From NCBI GenBank assembly GCA_024711125.1, contig JANJTM010000032.1, forward strand, positions 33,070 through 97,069: 64,000 bases of DNA, given 5' to 3'. Position 1 is the stretch's first letter. Each line of letters starts with the position of its first letter. Below, one piece after another: positions 55,715 through 64,000 of the stretch. The stretch is from Rhodothermales bacterium. GTDB taxonomy: Bacteria; Bacteroidota; Rhodothermia; Rhodothermales; UBA10348. Under the pieces are notes generated by a model. It did not search any database and was not told the origin of the DNA. It saw only the letters and a list, made by a program, of their open reading frames with translations. The position numbers and the translations under genes are program-made.

Positions 55715-58700
55715 ATCATCCAGCTCCACGGCATATCGCTCTCGTACGGGGGACGCACGGTCCTCGACGGCATCTCGTGGACGGTGCGTGACGCCGTACG
55801 CATCGGCCTCGTCGGACCCAACGGCGCGGGAAAGACGACGCTCCTCAAGGTCATCTCGGGCGAAATCACGCCCGATGAAGGCACGGTCCAGCAGGGCTCG
55901 ACGACGCTCGGCTACCTGCGGCAGGAAGTCGAGGAAAGTCCCGCCCACCGCCCGGTGATCGAGGAGGCCGTGGACGCCTTCGCCGAGGTGCGTCGCCTTC
56001 ACGAGGAGGAGGACCGCATCCTCCTCGACCTCGAACGGGAGACCGACCACGAATCGAAACGCTACGCGCGCCTGCTCGAGGATCTCGACCGCGTGCACCA
56101 GGCGCTGCACGCCGGGGAGGCGCACCGCGCCCGCCCCCGCGCCGAGGCCGTGCTCGCCGGGCTCGGGTTCTCGGCCGACGCGATGGACGAGCCCCTGGGC
56201 ACGTTCTCGGGCGGATGGCGCATGCGCGTCGCCCTCGCCAAGCTGCTGCTGCGGCAACCCGACGTCATCCTGCTCGACGAGCCGACGAACCACCTCGACA
56301 TCGACTCGATCGACTGGCTCGAGACCTATCTCAAGAGCTATCCCGGCACCGTCGTCATCGTCTCGCACGACCGGTATTTCCTCGACCGCATGGTCGACCG
56401 GATCGCCGAACTGTCGCGCGGCCGGCTGTCGGAATACGCCGGCAACTACTCCTACTACCTCGAGGCCCGCGTCGAGCGCCGGACCATCCAGCAGGCCGCG
56501 TTCGAGAACCAGCAGAAGATGATCGCCGACACGGAGCGCTTCATCGAGCGCTTCCGCTACAAGGCTACCAAGGCCACGCAGGTACAGAGCCGCGTCAAGC
56601 AGCTCGACAAACTCGAGCGGGTCGTCGAGCCCGAGGCCGACGAGGCCGGCATCCGCTTCCGCTTTCCCGAGCCCCGGCGGTCGGGGCGCGTCGTCATCGA
56701 GCTGTCGCGGTTCTCCAAGACGTACGACGGCGAGGAACGGCGGGTCGAGGTGTTCCGCGATGCCGGACCGCTCCACATCGAGCGCGGCGACAAGATCGCG
56801 CTGATCGGAAAGAACGGGGCCGGCAAGTCGACCCTCGCCCGCATGCTCGCCGGCACCGAGCCGTTCGACGGCGACCTGCGGCTGGGCAAGGACGTCGAGA
56901 TGACGTTCTACGCGCAGCACACGGCCGACACGCTCGACCCGTCCGAGACCGTGCTCGAAACCGTGCAGCGCGTCGCCTACGGACAGTCCGAAACCGAAGT
57001 GCGTTCGCTCCTCGGGGCGTTCCTGTTCACGGGCGACGACGTCTTCAAGCCCGTACGGGTGCTTTCGGGCGGAGAGAAGAGCCGCGTGGCGCTCGCCCGC
57101 ACGCTCGTCCGCCCGGCGAACTTCCTGCTGCTCGACGAGCCGACGAACCACCTCGACATCCGCTCGATCGGCGTACTCATCGAGGCGCTGAAGCAGTACA
57201 CCGGCACGTTTGCGGTCGTCAGCCACGACCGGCACTTCCTCGACCAGGTCGTCACCACGGTCTGGCGCGTCGAGGAGGGGGGCGTGGTGGTTTACCCGGG
57301 GACGTATTCCGAATACCTGTGGAAGACCCGCGCGCCGGCCTCGGCGCCGGCTCCGGTGCGCTCCGATCCGGCCCCGCAACGCACCCAGGGCACCGCACCT
57401 TCGACGGCGCCCGCCCCCATGCTCGCGCAGCCGCCGTCTCCCGCGCCGGTGCCCTCGGCCGACAACCCGTACGCTGGGCTCAACGACTTCAAGCTGCGCA
57501 AGGCCTACCGGGACGTCGAGAGCCGCATCCTCGAGGAAGAGGACCGCAAGAGCGCGCTGGAGGAGTCGCTGGGTGACCCCTCGCTCTACGGGAACGAGAA
57601 GAAGTCGCGCCAGGCGACCGAGGCGTACGAGAAGGTCAAGGCCGTGCTGGAATCGCTCTACGCCGAGTGGGAGCAGGTCACCGACGTGCTGTCGCAGCGC
57701 GGAATCAAGCTGTTCCTGCTGCTGGTCGCCCTCCTGGCCGCCGCCCCCGCGGCCGCGCAGCTCTACCGCCTGCCTCCGCCCGACACCACGCGCGGCAACT
57801 GGTTCGGCACCGACGTGGCGGTCTCGGGAGACCGCATCCTGGTGGGCGCCACCGGGATTCGCCGGTGCGGCCCCAATTCGGGGGCCGCGTACGTGTATGA
57901 CCGCGTCCCGGGCGGCGAATGGGCGCTCGCGGCACGGCTCGAGGCGTCGGAGTGCGCCGAGGACGACTTCTTCGGGAGGGCCGTGGCACTCGACGGCGAC
58001 GTGGCCGCCGTGACCGCCTATCGTCCGTATTTCAGCAGTTTCCGCTCGAACGCCGTACACGTGTTCGAACGCGACACGTCCGGATCGTGGCGCGAGGCGG
58101 TGCGGATCGAAGCGCCGGGTGGTGCCGAGGAAGGCACGTTCGCCTCCTCGCTCGCGCTCGACGGCTCGAGACTCGTGGTCACGAGCGCCGGGGAGCCCGG
58201 GGGAACGGGGTCGAAAGGCTCGGCCTGGGTCTTCGAGCGGCAGCCCGACGGGTCCTGGCTTCGCACGGCCCGGCTGGAGCCGCGGCATTCGCCCGGCGAG
58301 GGAGTCTTCGGAACGTCGTGCGCGCTGTTCGGGGATGTGGCGGTGATATCGGCGTCCACGTATGCACGCAGGACCCCCGGCACGGTCCACGTGTTCGAAC
58401 GCGGGGCCGACGGGTCCTGGAGCGAGCAGCGGTCGCTCGGCGGCATCGACGACTTCTTCATTCCCCTCGCGCTCCACGGGGACCGCCTGCTCGTAGGCGA
58501 ACGGCGGGGCGGACACGGCGAGGACGGACAGGTCACCGAATTCGCGCGCTCGGCCGACGGGACGTGGATCGAGACGGGCCGGATCGTTCCGCCCGACCCC
58601 TACCCGTCGGGCGGGTTCGGCGCCGAGGTCGCTCTTTCGGACGGCCGCGCGGCGATCGTCGGATTCGACGAGCAACTCCAGTTCGACTTCAACATCGACC

Positions 58701-58873
58701 GCATCGTGTACGTGTTCGAGGCCGAGGGCGACGGCCGGTGGGTCGAACGACGCATCCTCGACGTCGGGCACCGGTACTTCGGCTCGGCGGTCGCGATCGA
58801 CGGACCGATCGTGGCGGTTTCGGACGTGTCGGACGAGGCTCCCGGCGAGGTTTACGTAGCGGTGGTCCGCTGA
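55715..58873 (+). CDS. ABC-F ATPase fused in frame to an FG-GAP propeller
   Basis: One open frame of about 1052 residues. N-terminal ABC-F (~1-650): A-loop LSYGG, Walker A GPNGAGKTT near 34, signature SGGWRMRVALAK, LLDEPTNHLDIDS, linker, second Walker A GKNGAGKST, SGGEKSRVALAR and LLDEPTNHLDIRS, then a C-terminal coiled coil. ABC-F proteins act on ribosomes in the cytosol. A signal-like helix and seven FG-GAP repeats then follow without a stop codon. No ATG, GTG or TTG precedes the first strand: after the upstream stop at 55637 the first canonical codon is GTG 55784, which would remove the A-loop. ATC 55715 is taken as start. Confidence 0.75.
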   Translation: MIQLHGISLSYGGRTVLDGISWTVRDAVRIGLVGPNGAGKTTLLKVISGEITPDEGTVQQGSTTLGYLRQEVEESPAHRPVIEEAVDAFAEVRRLHEEEDRILLDLERETDHESKRYARLLEDLDRVHQALHAGEAHRARPRAEAVLAGLGFSADAMDEPLGTFSGGWRMRVALAKLLLRQPDVILLDEPTNHLDIDSIDWLETYLKSYPGTVVIVSHDRYFLDRMVDRIAELSRGRLSEYAGNYSYYLEARVERRTIQQAAFENQQKMIADTERFIERFRYKATKATQVQSRVKQLDKLERVVEPEADEAGIRFRFPEPRRSGRVVIELSRFSKTYDGEERRVEVFRDAGPLHIERGDKIALIGKNGAGKSTLARMLAGTEPFDGDLRLGKDVEMTFYAQHTADTLDPSETVLETVQRVAYGQSETEVRSLLGAFLFTGDDVFKPVRVLSGGEKSRVALARTLVRPANFLLLDEPTNHLDIRSIGVLIEALKQYTGTFAVVSHDRHFLDQVVTTVWRVEEGGVVVYPGTYSEYLWKTRAPASAPAPVRSDPAPQRTQGTAPSTAPAPMLAQPPSPAPVPSADNPYAGLNDFKLRKAYRDVESRILEEEDRKSALEESLGDPSLYGNEKKSRQATEAYEKVKAVLESLYAEWEQVTDVLSQRGIKLFLLLVALLAAAPAAAQLYRLPPPDTTRGNWFGTDVAVSGDRILVGATGIRRCGPNSGAAYVYDRVPGGEWALAARLEASECAEDDFFGRAVALDGDVAAVTAYRPYFSSFRSNAVHVFERDTSGSWREAVRIEAPGGAEEGTFASSLALDGSRLVVTSAGEPGGTGSKGSAWVFERQPDGSWLRTARLEPRHSPGEGVFGTSCALFGDVAVISASTYARRTPGTVHVFERGADGSWSEQRSLGGIDDFFIPLALHGDRLLVGERRGGHGEDGQVTEFARSADGTWIETGRIVPPDPYPSGGFGAEVALSDGRAAIVGFDEQLQFDFNIDRIVYVFEAEGDGRWVERRILDVGHRYFGSAVAIDGPIVAVSDVSDEAPGEVYVAVVR
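57686..58873 (+). other. FG-GAP seven-repeat propeller part, possible separate translation start
   Basis: From GTG 57686 the frame reads MLSQRGIKLFLLLV, then AAAPAAAQ, a good signal peptide, and then seven FG-GAP-like repeats such as NWFGTDVAVSGDRILVGA, DDFFGRAVALDGD and GFGAEVALSDGRAAIV. Seven repeats match a seven-bladed beta-propeller. This part should be secreted or periplasmic, which conflicts with its fusion to a cytosolic ABC-F protein. It may be a gene of its own that starts inside the ABC-F reading frame after loss of the ABC-F stop codon. Confidence 0.6.
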
Positions 58874-58880
58874 TCCGGGC

Positions 58881-59363
58881 TCAGAAGAGCGGGCGCCACG
58901 CGTGGCAGTAGGGGAGCCGGCCCGTCTGCGTGTAATAGTCCTGGTGGTAGGCCTCGGCCGGCCAGAACGGCCCCGCCGGGGTGATTTCCGTCGCCACGTC
59001 GAGCCCCTTCGCCGCGAGCAGGCCCACGAGCCGCTCGGCAACACCCCGCTGTTCCTCGTCCACGAAGAAGATGCCCGACCGGTACTGCGTGCCCACGTCG
59101 GGGCCCTGCCGGTCCACCTGGGTCGGGTCGTGGGTCTCGAAGAACAGCCGCGCAAGCGTCTCGAAATCGGTCACCGTCGGGTCGAAGATCACCTCGACGG
59201 CTTCGGCATGGCCTGTCGTTCCCGTGCAGACCTGTTTGTACGTGGGCCGATCCACGTGGCCGCCGATGTACCCGCAGGTCGTGCGCAGCACGCCGGGGGC
59301 CTTCTGCAGGTAGTACTCCGTGCCCCAGAAACACCCCGAGGCGAAGATCGCGCGCGCTTCCAT
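58881..59363 (-). CDS. msrA: Peptide-methionine (S)-S-oxide reductase MsrA
   Basis: A 160-residue MsrA repairing oxidised methionine. Catalytic Cys11 is in ASGCFWGTEYYL, and GYIGGHVDRPTYKQVCTGTTGHAEAVEV, YRSGIFFVDEEQ and AEAYHQDYY are conserved. Cytosolic, without signal peptide. It starts one base after the msrB stop, forming an msrB-msrA operon. Confidence 0.95.
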   Translation of the reverse strand: MEARAIFASGCFWGTEYYLQKAPGVLRTTCGYIGGHVDRPTYKQVCTGTTGHAEAVEVIFDPTVTDFETLARLFFETHDPTQVDRQGPDVGTQYRSGIFFVDEEQRGVAERLVGLLAAKGLDVATEITPAGPFWPAEAYHQDYYTQTGRLPYCHAWRPLF

Positions 59364-59364
59364 G

Positions 59365-59727
59365 TCATTCAGCCGGTTTGAAGTCGAGCGAAACCGAGTT
59401 CACGCAGTGGCGCGTGTCCTTCGGCGTGAAGCCTTCCCCGTGGAAGACGTGGCCGAGATGACCGCCGCACGCGGCGCACACGATCTCGACGCGCCGCCCG
59501 TCCGGATCGCGACGACGCTCGACGGCGCCCGGGATCTCGTCGTCGAAACTGGGCCATCCGCAACCCGAGTCGAACTTGTCGGAGGACCGGTACAGCGGCG
59601 CGTCGCACCGGCGGCACACGTACGTGCCGTCGGCCTTGTGCCGGTAGAACCTGCCCGTGTACGGGGCCTCGGTTCCCCGGTGCACGATCACGCGGGTTTC
59701 TTCGGGGGTGAGTTCCTTGTGCGGCAT
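59365..59727 (-). CDS. msrB: Peptide-methionine (R)-S-oxide reductase MsrB
   Basis: A 120-residue MsrB. Two CxxC zinc pairs (CRRC and CAAC), [14 protein letters not shown] and HLGHVF are present, and the catalytic Cys108 is in RHCVNSVSL. It begins at ATG 59727 and is followed directly by msrA. The 185 bases to the divergent protease contain a T-run (59850s) that may be part of the protease promoter. Confidence 0.95.
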   Translation of the reverse strand: MPHKELTPEETRVIVHRGTEAPYTGRFYRHKADGTYVCRRCDAPLYRSSDKFDSGCGWPSFDDEIPGAVERRRDPDGRRVEIVCAACGGHLGHVFHGEGFTPKDTRHCVNSVSLDFKPAE

Positions 59728-59912
59728 GTGGGTGGTCCGACGTTCGACGGTACTTCGCTCCAGGCGTTGGATGGGTTCCGCGCCCGTGCGGTTACACCGT
59801 GCGGCGCTTTTCGCCGATACTCCGGATCCCGGGCGGCGCACAGCCGTGCAAGATTTTTTGCGCCCTGTCGACCGACTTCCGCCCAACCCCCGACACCGCG
59901 TCACCCCGGACC

Positions 59913-62378
59913 ATGAGGTTTTTCGCCCTGCTCCTGCTCGTCGCGCTCGGCGCCGTCGAGGTCCGCGCTCAGATCGTCGTGGCCCCACCCGACATGGTTC
60001 CGGTCGTCGGCGAGGCGACCGCGGCCAAGACGTCGGCCGTTTTCACGCCCGTGCACGTCAGCGACTGGCTCGCCGAACTGCCCGAGTCGAAGGCCGCGTT
60101 GGCCGAGTACCATGCGCTCAAGGACGCGGGGCTGCTGCCGGTGGCGCGCAAGGGGGCGGCCGATCCGCTGTTCACGACGCAAAATTTTCGAGTCTACAAC
60201 TTTGCCCGGAGCGAGCAGACCCAGACGACTCAATACGACCAGATAAATTTCACACTCGTCCGGGACGAGCCTCGTTTCCTTCTTTGGGTGCAAACGAGCG
60301 GATTGGGAACCACGGTATCGGAAGAGGTCATTGAACGGCTGCGCACGGCCCTGGGCGACTCTACACCAACGGGTTCGTACAACCCCAACGCAGGCATCAT
60401 TGAGAACGATGAGACGATCTTCGGTTCGCCGCCAAACGTGGACGGGGACGGCAAGACCGACGTCCTGCTGGTCGATATCGTTGACGGCTACGACCCGGTG
60501 TCAAAGCCATACGCCATAACCGGCTTTTTCTTTCCACCGGATTTGGCCTCACCGGTACGGAGGGATATTCTGTATCTCGACACAAACCCGTCGCTGGCCT
60601 TCAGCGAGGACGAGGTACTGGTCACCGCGGCGCACGAATACCAGCACCTGATTCACTGGAGGTACGACGCGGGCGAGCACTCCTTCGTCAACGAGGGATT
60701 GTCGGAATGGGCGTCCACGATGAACGGGTACGAGCCCCGGCGGGTCGACTACGTCCAGAAGCTCAACCTGCAGCGCAACACGCTGATCGACTGGCCGGCC
60801 GATACCGGCCTGGGGGACGACTACGAGCGGGCGTCGCTCTTCACGACGTACCTGGCCGAACGGCTCGGTCCCCTCGCCACGGGCTCGTTGACCCGGTCCA
60901 CGCTCAAGGGCGCAGCCGGGTACCAGTCCGTCCTCCAGGGCGCCGGCCTTGACCTCACCGCCGTCACCGCCTCCTGGGCCATGGCCAACCTCGTCAACGA
61001 CCGCGCGCTCGGGGACGACTACGGATACGCCGACGCGACCTACCGCACCGTACGCGCGGCCGTGCGGACCGAGGTGGACGGCTCGGCCTCGTCGTCGTTC
61101 GGACCGCTCGTCGAGGGTCCGGTCGCGCGCGGCGGCTCGGATTTCTACCGGATCACCGACGTCGGAGCCTTCACCATCACGATCGACGCGCCCGACGGGA
61201 CGTCGAACCCGGGACCGCTTCGCTCGCAGCTCAAACCGATCGTCGTGCTGCGCGCCGCCGACGGGTCCTCGTCGGTCCAGCGCCTGGATCTCTCCACGCG
61301 ACAGACCTGGACGTTTCCGGGCTCTTTCGACGAGATCCTCGTCTCGGTGACCCACGCGGCGCTGACCGGCACCTCCGCCTTCCTGACCTATGAAATCTCG
61401 GCGTCGTGGGAAGCGGCGCAGGTGACGATGCGGCGGGAGGACGTCGCGTATGACGACGGACGTATCGTGCGTACGTCGACCGGGGCTGAAGTCTATGTCT
61501 TCCGGGGTGGCGACTCGAATACGGCCTGGGAGGAAGATTCGCGCGGTGCCAACCGCTTCGAGCTACCCGAGGGAGCGCAGCTGCGCAGCGTCTCGGTCGC
61601 CCCGATCTATCCCTCGTCACCCGGAGCCAATACGTTTTCGTCCACGCCGCCCACAGGTGCCAAGGACTTCACCATCTCGCTGTGGGCCGACGACGGAGAC
61701 GGAAGACCGGCCGAGCCGGCGCTGTTCACGATGACCCGCAATGATGCACGTGCGTCACTGTTCGAGCAGGCACCCAACGGCGACGTCCTGTATTTCTTCG
61801 ACACCGTCGACATGACGGCCTACAAGGACGCGATCGGACCGCTTCCGCGCGTGCTGCACATCTCGGTGGGCAACGCCGGCACCGACGCCAACGCGATCGG
61901 CATGCCGCTGGCGTCGTACACGGCGACCGAGGCCGATCCGTCGCCCTCGTCCTGGTACATCCACCTGTCGGGAGTCGCGAAGTGGGCCACCTTCGCCGGC
62001 ATCTTCCAGGGCGGCGACCCGAACAACCGCCCGTTCGCGGGCCGCGTGCTCCCGATCCGGGCGTCGTTTCTCGTGCCGATCTCGACGGCGACCGAACCCG
62101 GCGACGACCTGCCGACCGCCGTCGAGCTGGAACCCAACTACCCGAACCCCTTCAATCCGCAGACGACGCTCACCTTTTCGCTCGACCGCCCCAGCCGCGC
62201 CCGGCTGACGGTACACGACCTGCTCGGACGCCTCGTGGCCACCCTCGTCGACGAACCCCGCGCCGCCGGCCGTCACGAGGTCCGCTTCGACGCGTCGGGC
62301 CTCGCCAGCGGCGTGTACGTCTACCGGCTGGAGACCGAACGGGGAAACCTCGCGCGAACCATGGCGCTCGTGCGCTGA
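59913..62378 (+). CDS. Secreted zinc metalloprotease with T9SS sorting domain
   Basis: An 821-residue exported protein. Signal [20 protein letters not shown]; a metallopeptidase region with [12 protein letters not shown] and downstream EGLSEWAS (zinc HEXXH plus Glu), and a [13 protein letters not shown] acidic stretch likely to bind calcium. Beta domains follow, and the last ~80 residues ([19 protein letters not shown]...[10 protein letters not shown]) are a type A T9SS C-terminal domain. Cargo for SprA encoded in this window. Bases about 60175-60600 have clearly lower G+C than the rest. The paralogue at 62754 shares the same catalytic layout. Confidence 0.9.
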   Translation: MRFFALLLLVALGAVEVRAQIVVAPPDMVPVVGEATAAKTSAVFTPVHVSDWLAELPESKAALAEYHALKDAGLLPVARKGAADPLFTTQNFRVYNFARSEQTQTTQYDQINFTLVRDEPRFLLWVQTSGLGTTVSEEVIERLRTALGDSTPTGSYNPNAGIIENDETIFGSPPNVDGDGKTDVLLVDIVDGYDPVSKPYAITGFFFPPDLASPVRRDILYLDTNPSLAFSEDEVLVTAAHEYQHLIHWRYDAGEHSFVNEGLSEWASTMNGYEPRRVDYVQKLNLQRNTLIDWPADTGLGDDYERASLFTTYLAERLGPLATGSLTRSTLKGAAGYQSVLQGAGLDLTAVTASWAMANLVNDRALGDDYGYADATYRTVRAAVRTEVDGSASSSFGPLVEGPVARGGSDFYRITDVGAFTITIDAPDGTSNPGPLRSQLKPIVVLRAADGSSSVQRLDLSTRQTWTFPGSFDEILVSVTHAALTGTSAFLTYEISASWEAAQVTMRREDVAYDDGRIVRTSTGAEVYVFRGGDSNTAWEEDSRGANRFELPEGAQLRSVSVAPIYPSSPGANTFSSTPPTGAKDFTISLWADDGDGRPAEPALFTMTRNDARASLFEQAPNGDVLYFFDTVDMTAYKDAIGPLPRVLHISVGNAGTDANAIGMPLASYTATEADPSPSSWYIHLSGVAKWATFAGIFQGGDPNNRPFAGRVLPIRASFLVPISTATEPGDDLPTAVELEPNYPNPFNPQTTLTFSLDRPSRARLTVHDLLGRLVATLVDEPRAAGRHEVRFDASGLASGVYVYRLETERGNLARTMALVR

Positions 62379-62388
62379 TCCGAATCGG

Positions 62389-62694
62389 TCACGGGTACGG
62401 TACGATCTCGATGCGTTCGACGTCGAGGTGCGCCAGGCGAACCCCGTTCCACGTGTCGACCGACAGGATGCCCGTGATCCGGCGACGCCCGGGCATGTCG
62501 AGCCCGCGCCGAGACGCCGCGTCGAGCCGCAATACGTAGCTGTTGCGCTCGTCGGTCTCGAGGAATACCCCGGTGAACGGCTCGGCGCCGCGCACCGACA
62601 GGATCCCTTCGACCGTGATACGGTCCACGAAACCCGCACGCGGCCCGGTGCAGGACGCGCAGACGAGGAACAGCAGGGCGAGAAGGCGTTTCAT
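62389..62694 (-). CDS. Small lipoprotein
   Basis: A 101-residue lipoprotein: MKRLLALLFLVCASC lipobox (Cys15), then a compact beta-rich domain (FVDRITVEGILSVRGAEPF...LAHLDVERIEIVPYP). No family recognised. It lies between two related metalloprotease genes, convergent with the first (10 bases between stops) and divergent from the second. Confidence 0.7.
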   Translation of the reverse strand: MKRLLALLFLVCASCTGPRAGFVDRITVEGILSVRGAEPFTGVFLETDERNSYVLRLDAASRRGLDMPGRRRITGILSVDTWNGVRLAHLDVERIEIVPYP

Positions 62695-62753
62695 GCGGAA
62701 TCCCGACGGAAGCGACACCTGACCACCACGCCGCTCGCGGCTTATTGATTCCG

Positions 62754-64000
62754 ATGACGCTCGGCTCCCTCCTGCTCGGTTTCCTGGTTTCCGTCTCCGG
62801 AACCGTCGCTTCCCCCGGGCACGGTGACGACCCGGTGCGGCACGGCGACCCCGGGCCGTTCTGCGGGACCGACCTGTCGTCCGGGCAGGCCCGGGCGAAC
62901 CTCGCCCGATTCGCGGCGGACCGGGAATCGGGCCTCCTGGCGGCCTGGCAGGCGGCGGCCAAGTCTTCCGAAATCCATGACATCGGCGACCGGCGTTCCT
63001 TCAACGTCAGCGAAGGCGGGTGGGTGGCCAAGGAGTTCGAACTGCGCGACGAGAACGCCACCTACCGGCTGTGGATCGCCGTCGACGACCTGGGCTTCGT
63101 CTCGCAGGACGAGATCGCCGGCCTGCAGGAAGCCATGCTGCGTTCGACGCCCTCCACCTCCGTCGACCCCGCCTCCGGCATCCTCGTCAACAACCGGAAC
63201 CTGCTGGGCGACATGCCGAACGTCGACGGGGACGGCCTGCTCGACATCCTGATGTACGACATGAAGGCGGGCGACGGACCCGGCACGGTCGTGCTGGGGT
63301 ACGTGTCGTCGACCGACCTGCTCGTCACCCTGCCCGACGGCCAGGGCAACCGGCGTGACGTGCTGTACCTGGACGCCAACGAGGGTTCCGCAAACATCAC
63401 GCGCCTGGCTTCGGTGGCCGCCCACGAACTGACCCACCTGATCCACTTCGGATACCTGGACGGCAAGTTCGAGGAGACCTTCATCATGGAGGGCCTGGCC
63501 GAGTACTCCATGGTATTCAACGGTTTCCACACGCGGGGTGCGAACTACCTGCAGTCCGTGGCCGAGCTGGCCGTGCCGCTCTTCCAGTGGCGCACCGAGC
63601 CCTCGGGCGGAGGTCCGAACGCCTGGGATTACCAGCGCGCCAGCCTGTTCTTCAGTTACATCGGACAGCGTATCGGCCCCGTCGAAACGGGCCGCATCCT
63701 GCGCGCCCCGGGCCAGGGAGGGCTCCAGGGCGCCTTCGGCGTGGACGCCATCCTCAAGGACGCGGGCCTGTCGCTCGCCGCGGTCGTCGCCGACTTCCAC
63801 ACGGCGAACCGGTTCAACGACCGTTCGCTCGATCCCGCGTTCGGTTACGAAGCCACGTCCCGGTCGCTGGTCTCGACGGTGGCCACGCGGTCGCTGGGCT
63901 CGAACGGGCAGCTGAACACGACACTCCCCCTGTACGGCGGAGCGGTCGAGTTCTTCGACTTCGCGGAGGTCGACTTTCTCGAGTTCCGGTTCGATACGCC
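62754..64000 (+). CDS. Secreted zinc metalloprotease, partial (runs off the window)
   Basis: The first 415 residues of a protein whose gene is cut by the right edge. Signal MTLGSLLLGFLVSVSGTVAS, then the metallopeptidase domain with AAHELTHLIHFG (HEXXHxxH) and IMEGLAEYSM, preceded by NVDGDGLLDILMYD and DVLYLDANEGSA. These elements match the protease at 59913 in the same order, so the two are paralogues. A T9SS tail may exist beyond the edge; it cannot be seen. ATG 62754 is the only sensible start. Confidence 0.85.
   Translation, partial: MTLGSLLLGFLVSVSGTVASPGHGDDPVRHGDPGPFCGTDLSSGQARANLARFAADRESGLLAAWQAAAKSSEIHDIGDRRSFNVSEGGWVAKEFELRDENATYRLWIAVDDLGFVSQDEIAGLQEAMLRSTPSTSVDPASGILVNNRNLLGDMPNVDGDGLLDILMYDMKAGDGPGTVVLGYVSSTDLLVTLPDGQGNRRDVLYLDANEGSANITRLASVAAHELTHLIHFGYLDGKFEETFIMEGLAEYSMVFNGFHTRGANYLQSVAELAVPLFQWRTEPSGGGPNAWDYQRASLFFSYIGQRIGPVETGRILRAPGQGGLQGAFGVDAILKDAGLSLAAVVADFHTANRFNDRSLDPAFGYEATSRSLVSTVATRSLGSNGQLNTTLPLYGGAVEFFDFAEVDFLEFRFDT

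Noticed and set aside
54887..59155. Very long minus-strand open frame opposite the phosphotransferase, ABC-F and msrA genes
   Set aside because: High G+C makes stop codons rare on the opposite strand; the product has low-complexity composition and no domain, while the plus-strand genes show clear motifs.

Overview
The window comes from a chromosome of very high G+C content. It most likely belongs to a Rhodothermota-type bacterium (Rhodothermia, for example the Rubricoccaceae or Salinibacter side). Four things point there: a complete SprA, the outer-membrane translocon of the type IX secretion system (T9SS); a secreted metalloprotease with a T9SS C-terminal sorting domain; an alternative complex III (ActA-F) gene cluster running straight into a caa3 cytochrome oxidase cluster; and promoter-like -33/-7 elements of the Bacteroidota type (TTG, 20-21 bases, TAnnTTTG-like). 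The taxonomic placement is inference. No tRNA, rRNA, CRISPR array, transposase or phage gene was seen. The content reads as ordinary core chromosome with several unusual individual genes.

Layout. 1-4.9 kb: a truncated lipoprotein, a Reeler/choice-of-anchor-V protein, an orphan MacB-type permease, an amidase, a DUF1648 membrane protein and a DUF1080 protein. 5.1-9.9 kb: an envelope module with a helical lipoprotein, two L,D-transpeptidases and a membrane protein, followed by a divergent pair of a degenerate response regulator and an FGE-like lipoprotein. 9.9-17.4 kb: DNA repair and replication, with an ImuB-like inactive Y-family polymerase, exonuclease III, Pol IV and the dnaX-ybaB-recR cluster. 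17.4-22.3 kb: an iron-type ABC permease, a PPi-type phosphofructokinase, a saccharopine dehydrogenase-like protein and an SDR. 22.6-30.7 kb: sprA. 30.7-35.0 kb: lipB, ybeY, metF, a nucleosidase-like protein and small proteins.

35.0-48.1 kb is one minus-strand respiratory block. In transcription order it is actA-actB-actC-actD-actE-actF, a small membrane protein, a SCO copper chaperone, and then caa3 oxidase subunits II, I, III and IV. Together they move electrons from menaquinol through ActA/ActE hemes to the cytochrome c domain of subunit II and on to oxygen. 48.3-55.6 kb: a MATE exporter, a glycosyltransferase fused to a catalytically decayed polyprenyl-phosphate sugar transferase, accA, a thioesterase, nadC and an intact polyprenyl-phosphate glucose phosphotransferase.

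55.7-64 kb: an ABC-F ATPase fused in frame to a signal-peptide-bearing FG-GAP propeller protein, the msrB-msrA pair, and two related secreted HEXXH metalloproteases separated by a small lipoprotein. The last protease runs off the window. The T9SS translocon, the sorting-domain protease and the polyprenyl-phosphate glycan enzymes form a plausible surface-export theme. No intergenic stretch exceeds 300 bases.
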